Source of the DNA: Litorilinea aerophila
Lineage (GTDB): Bacteria; Chloroflexota; Anaerolineae; Caldilineales; Caldilineaceae
Direction: 5' to 3'
Assembly (NCBI RefSeq): GCF_006569185.2
Contig: NZ_VIGC02000005.1
Coordinates: 1 to 64,000 of the forward strand
Length of the DNA: 64,000 bases
Positions 61,276 to 64,000 of the stretch are shown in pieces. The first letter of the stretch is position 1; every line of letters begins with the position of its first letter. Position numbers and translations under genes: made by a program. A model generated the notes under the pieces. That model was given only the letters and a program-made list of their open reading frames with translations. It searched no databases and was not told the DNA's origin.

Positions 61276-61338
61276 GGTGGGTGAAGGGACGGCGACGCCT
61301 ACGACGGGGCACCCATTCCCATAGGGTCGGCTCAGTTT

Positions 61339-62685
61339 TTAGTTTTGAACCACCAGGGGCAGGTAGAGCTGAACCGTGGGTATCAGTGTTCCGGCGGGCT
61401 GGGAAGTGGTCAGGGAGAGGGCCCGGGCCACGTTGATGCGTCCATAGCCGTAGATGGGGTCCCAGCCCGGTTCGCCCAGGTCGTCGGCGCTGGCGGTGAT
61501 CAGGAAGCGCAGATCCGCGGGCTGGCGCTGGGGGTCCTGGCTGAGCAGAAGGCCGGCCAGGCCTGCCACCAGGGGGGTGGCCATGCTGGTCCCGCTCATA
61601 AACGTATAGCCGCCAAAGCGATTGTTCAGATCGTGATAGGTGCTGTAGATGATGTGGCCGGGAGCGGCCACATCCACATAGGAGCCCTGGTTGCTCAGTG
61701 ACCAGGTTTGATCGTTCTCCATGGTGGCGCTGACGCCTATCACTGGATCCAGGGCGGCCGGGTAAAAGGGGGCATCGCTGTCGGCGTTGCCCGCAGCCGC
61801 CACCACCAACACACCCCGCTCTTCCGCATATCGTACCGCTTCCGCCACCGTCTGCGAAGGGACACTGGAACCCAGGCTCAGGTTAATTACCCGGGCGCCA
61901 TGGTCGACGGCGAACAAGATGCCCCGGGCCACGTTAAACCAGGTGCCGCTGTTCTGTCCGTTCAACACCTTGATGGGCATGAGCCGGCAATTGGGACAGA
62001 CCCCGGCCAGGCCGATGCCGTTGTCGATGGCGGCAGCGATCAGGCCGGCGGCATGGGTGCCGTGTCCATGGTCATCGGTGGGATCGGGATCGTCGTTCAC
62101 GAAGTCGTAGCCGGGCACGATGCGGCCGGCGAATTCGGGGTGCTGCAGGTTGAGCCCGGTATCCAGCATGGCGATCACCACCTCGGGGCTGCCCGTGGTG
62201 ATCTCCCACCCCTCCAGAGCGTGGATGCGGACAAAGGCGTACCCCTGTTCGGGGCTGGACAGGGCCGGGTCATTGGGCAGGAGGGTGCCGGTGATGGGCA
62301 GATCCAGCTCGGTGAAACGGATGTTGTCCACCTGCTGGGCCTGGAGGATGGCATCTGGCCGGGGAGCCAGGAGGCGAACTGCAGCTACCTGGATCTGGGG
62401 CAGCCACTGGATCATCTCCCCACCCAACTGGGCGATGGTCTGGGCCCGCTCTTCGGCCGACGTCTCGGCCCGAAATTGAAGCAAGAGCGTCGCTTCCTCC
62501 TGTTCGCCCTCCCTTGAAGCTGCAGCCAAAAGCCGGGGTGAGCTCACCCAGAGCATGCCCAACAGCCACACGCCCACCAGCAGGAGCAGGGCCGCACGCC
62601 AGCCATATGGGTGGAATCGTCTCTGGCCGCCGGGCAGTTGATGACGGCCTGGTAATTTCCCCGGCAAATTTGCAGATCTCCTCAT
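61339..62685 (-). CDS. subtilisin-like serine protease (S8), membrane-anchored or secreted
   Basis: 448 residues. N-terminal hydrophobic segment (~31-49, AALLLLVGVWLLGMLWV) after a 30-residue basic stretch: signal or anchor. A ~90-residue propeptide-like region follows (ATLLLQFRAETSAEERAQTI...). Catalytic triad Asp175 (AMLDTG), His208 (GHGTHAAG), Ser367 (SGTSMATP); oxyanion Asn300 (AAAGN). C228/C233 lie in GVCPNCRL and could form a disulfide. Acts on proteins outside the cytoplasm. The C-terminus ends TVQLYLPLVVQN, an extracellular-domain-like tail seen in many Chloroflexota exported proteins. Confidence 0.92.
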   Translation of the reverse strand: MRRSANLPGKLPGRHQLPGGQRRFHPYGWRAALLLLVGVWLLGMLWVSSPRLLAAASREGEQEEATLLLQFRAETSAEERAQTIAQLGGEMIQWLPQIQVAAVRLLAPRPDAILQAQQVDNIRFTELDLPITGTLLPNDPALSSPEQGYAFVRIHALEGWEITTGSPEVVIAMLDTGLNLQHPEFAGRIVPGYDFVNDDPDPTDDHGHGTHAAGLIAAAIDNGIGLAGVCPNCRLMPIKVLNGQNSGTWFNVARGILFAVDHGARVINLSLGSSVPSQTVAEAVRYAEERGVLVVAAAGNADSDAPFYPAALDPVIGVSATMENDQTWSLSNQGSYVDVAAPGHIIYSTYHDLNNRFGGYTFMSGTSMATPLVAGLAGLLLSQDPQRQPADLRFLITASADDLGEPGWDPIYGYGRINVARALSLTTSQPAGTLIPTVQLYLPLVVQN

Positions 62686-62947
62686 GTCCGTTGACTATAT
62701 CACAGAATCCTGCCACCCAAGATGTCTAAATTCTGTCAATTTCCCTACACCCGTGTGTCCCAACAGTCCTGACCGATGGCACCCAGGTCCGGGACGCGCC
62801 CGGCAGGATGGTCTCCATCTGGCAGGATAACAGAAACAGAGGACAGGTGGATCGTCGAGATGACCTGGCAACCGCCAGGTTGGCTATGCGGAAAGACGTA
62901 AAAATTGTTGTCAGAAAATCACCGGATAACGAGGGAAACAGCCTCGG

Positions 62948-63223
62948 CTATGTGCACAGCGAACAAAAGTTACAAGTTTCACGAGTTTTTCTGGCTGTCA
63001 ATCGGCGTTTTTGAGGATGGTTTCGGTTGATTTGTGTGCAAGTTGCACATATGGGGGGGCAAGCAGGCTGTGCTATACTGGCGGTCAAGTGGATGTGAAA
63101 ATCTGGGGGCAGACAGATTGCATCCACGGCATCGACCTCCTGGGTGCCCGTCAGGGCGTACAAACCCGGCAGGTTGATGCACTGCAAAGTCAACTGGGGA
63201 ACGGGCTTTGCAGTTACTTCCAC
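62948..63223 (-). CDS. possible small Cys-rich protein, 91 residues
   Basis: A frame opened by GTG 63223 with AAAGGAGG (63240-63233) nine bases upstream, and a second AAGGAGG further out. The product begins MEVTAKPVPQLTLQ and contains CPPICATC (Cys55/59/62) and CNFCSLC (Cys84/87/90), spacing that could bind a metal or cluster. It follows the PAC2 gene by 85 bp on the same strand. Against it: no family recognised, the second half has poor codon use, and a plus-strand promoter-like site lies inside. A weak candidate. Confidence 0.2.
   Translation of the reverse strand: MEVTAKPVPQLTLQCINLPGLYALTGTQEVDAVDAICLPPDFHIHLTASIAQPACPPICATCTQINRNHPQKRRLTARKTRETCNFCSLCT
63035..63079 (+). promoter_or_regulatory. 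palindromic operator plus extended -10 element
   Basis: TGTGCAA-G-TTGCACA (63035-63049, perfect 15-bp palindrome) followed 21 bp later by TGCTATACT (63071-63079), an extended -10. No plus-strand gene follows, only a GC hairpin at 63260-63285, so it might drive a small RNA of about 200 nt. The rest of the 62686-63308 gap shows no gene apart from the weak Cys-rich candidate. Confidence 0.35.
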
Positions 63224-63259
63224 TTCATCATACCTCCTTTGGTTCCTCCTTTTCCTCTG

Positions 63260-63285
63260 GGGCCGCCGCCTTTTGGTGGCGGCCC
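63260..63285. terminator. GC-rich hairpin downstream of the PAC2 gene
   Basis: GGGCCGCCGCC-TTTT-GGTGGCGGCCC, 11 pairs with one mismatch. No T-run on the plus strand; on the minus strand it is 24 bp after the PAC2 stop and followed by a purine tract, so it may be an mRNA-end stabiliser rather than a true terminator. Confidence 0.45.
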
Positions 63286-63308
63286 ACCCCCCTCTCCTTC
63301 CCATCGAG

Positions 63309-64000
63309 TCAGTCTTCAAGATCTTCAAACAGATCGCTCAACCCTTCTTCCCAGACGTCGTCCAGGGGCATGAAGGGGCGCTCGGTGAATTCGCTGGCCA
63401 CCTTCTGGAGGTAGGCCCGCACGTTCAGTTGGGGCATGGTCCGGTCCAGCTCCTCCACCTTTGCCTCGATGGAAGCCGTCAGCTCTTCGCTGCGGCGGTC
63501 CAGATCGGACAGATCGATGCCCAACCCAAACATGTGGTTGAAGCGCCGCATCAGTTCATACCAGGCCCGGTAGTCGTTTTCGATGCGCACGCCCTGGATG
63601 GGGAGCGATGCACTCTGGCCGAAATCGTAGACGGGCACAAAGGCGTTGAAGACGAACACTTCCAGCTGATACTGCTCGGCCCGGTCCACCAGGTAGGAGC
63701 CGATGGTGGCGCCGCCGTGGTAGTTGGAGAAGCGCACCGCATAGGCTTCCAGCTCCGCTTTCATGGATGGCAGGCTGTAGGTGCACGAAATTTCCCGGTC
63801 CTTGTCGTAGGGCATGGCGCCATAGACGCCGCCCACGATGGCCATGCGCCGGACCTGCAATTCGCGCGCGGCGTGGAAGAGGGCGTCGGCATAGTCATCC
63901 ACGTTCATGTGGGGTTCCTCGCCCAGGAAGATGACCAGGCCCTGTTCTTCTGTGCCTGCGTAGTAGAAGTCGTTGCGCCGGGGCTCGATCTGCTTGCTGT
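63309..64000 (-). CDS. PAC2-family (proteasome-assembly-chaperone-like) protein, 5' end cut by the window
   Basis: 230 codons are in the window; the frame stays open through position 64000, so the N-terminus is missing. Visible sequence: RRNDFYYAGTEEQGLVIFLGEEPHMNVDDYADALFHAARELQVRRMAIVGGVYGAMPYDKDREISCTYS, typical of PAC2-fold proteins (VIFLGEEP... then ALFHAARELQVRRMAIVGGVYG). A C-terminal helical, acidic tail (LNVRAYLQKVASEF ... DLFEDLED) follows. Bacterial PAC2 proteins occur in actinobacteria and Chloroflexota with or without proteasomes; function unknown. Internal ATG 63908 is not the true start. Confidence 0.8.
   Translation of the reverse strand, partial: SKQIEPRRNDFYYAGTEEQGLVIFLGEEPHMNVDDYADALFHAARELQVRRMAIVGGVYGAMPYDKDREISCTYSLPSMKAELEAYAVRFSNYHGGATIGSYLVDRAEQYQLEVFVFNAFVPVYDFGQSASLPIQGVRIENDYRAWYELMRRFNHMFGLGIDLSDLDRRSEELTASIEAKVEELDRTMPQLNVRAYLQKVASEFTERPFMPLDDVWEEGLSDLFEDLED

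Noticed and set aside
1-64000. tRNA, rRNA or tmRNA genes
   Set aside because: I looked for T-loop GGTTCRANYCC blocks followed by acceptor stems and for rRNA core sequences and found none that fold.

Overview
The window is GC-rich chromosomal DNA from a bacterium that I infer to be a Chloroflexota, probably a Caldilinea/Litorilinea-type Anaerolineae relative. The reasons are an Os1348-like NHLP-clan protein next to a DUF5317 membrane protein, a two-gene diterpene cassette resembling the Herpetosiphon/Mycobacterium type, many lipoprotein sugar ABC systems, and a large load of palindromic intergenic repeats. I see no rRNA, tRNA, CRISPR array, phage genes or transposase. This placement is inference; no phylogenetic marker gene was available.

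Layout. 0-2.5 kb: a 35-residue hydrophobic peptide gene, a DUF5317 membrane protein, an Os1348-like small protein, a long RNA-like hairpin and a small histidine kinase. 2.5-7.4 kb: repeats and a terminator, a secreted nucleoside hydrolase, then three overlapping genes that look like a diterpenoid operon (class II cyclase, Rv3378c-like diterpene synthase, HAD phosphatase). 7.5-10.3 kb: a membrane hybrid sensor kinase. 10.7-19.1 kb: a catabolic cluster (DapA-family aldolase, ribokinase, amidohydrolase, sugar-type ABC importer without its ATPase, argininosuccinate-lyase-like enzyme). 19.1-20.7 kb: phospholipid genes plsC and cdsA.

20.8-37.7 kb (minus strand): one long cobalamin operon. It reads sigma70 promoter, cobalamin riboswitch, two intrinsic terminators, a miniature inverted-repeat element, btuF, a 125-bp tandem repeat, btuC, btuD, cobQ, cobT, cobS, cbiB, cobU, cobO, cobN, a chlI-like ATPase and a VWA protein. 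Both CobN and CobO carry an extra N-terminal thioredoxin-like [2Fe-2S] ferredoxin domain. Together with cobB at 45.8-47.3 kb this covers B12 import, a,c-diamidation, cobalt insertion, adenosylation and nucleotide-loop assembly. No corrin-ring methyltransferases are present, so the organism either has them elsewhere or salvages corrinoids.

37.7-51.1 kb: metal and stress genes. These are an ArsR/CDF zinc-type pair with a recognisable operator, a Tat-exported sulfatase, cytochrome bd oxidase, a fluoride riboswitch with crcB and a DUF190-CBS protein, cobB, a His-containing membrane protein with a FixH/PCuAC copper-chaperone lipoprotein, and an amino-acid ABC importer. 51-58.3 kb: a sugar-acid catabolic region (two enolase-superfamily dehydratases, two xylose-isomerase-like TIM barrels, a methyltransferase, mannonate dehydratase). 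58.3-64 kb: an MBL-fold protein, a PH-domain protein, an inositol monophosphatase-family enzyme, a subtilase and a PAC2-family protein cut by the window end.

At least five kinds of short repeat sit between these genes: a ~100-bp hairpin element in four copies, a 116-bp element with 13-bp perfect terminal inverted repeats, a 125-bp tandem array, GTAGGGGCGGG-type palindromes, and a 7-bp CTTCAAT micro-repeat at gene junctions.
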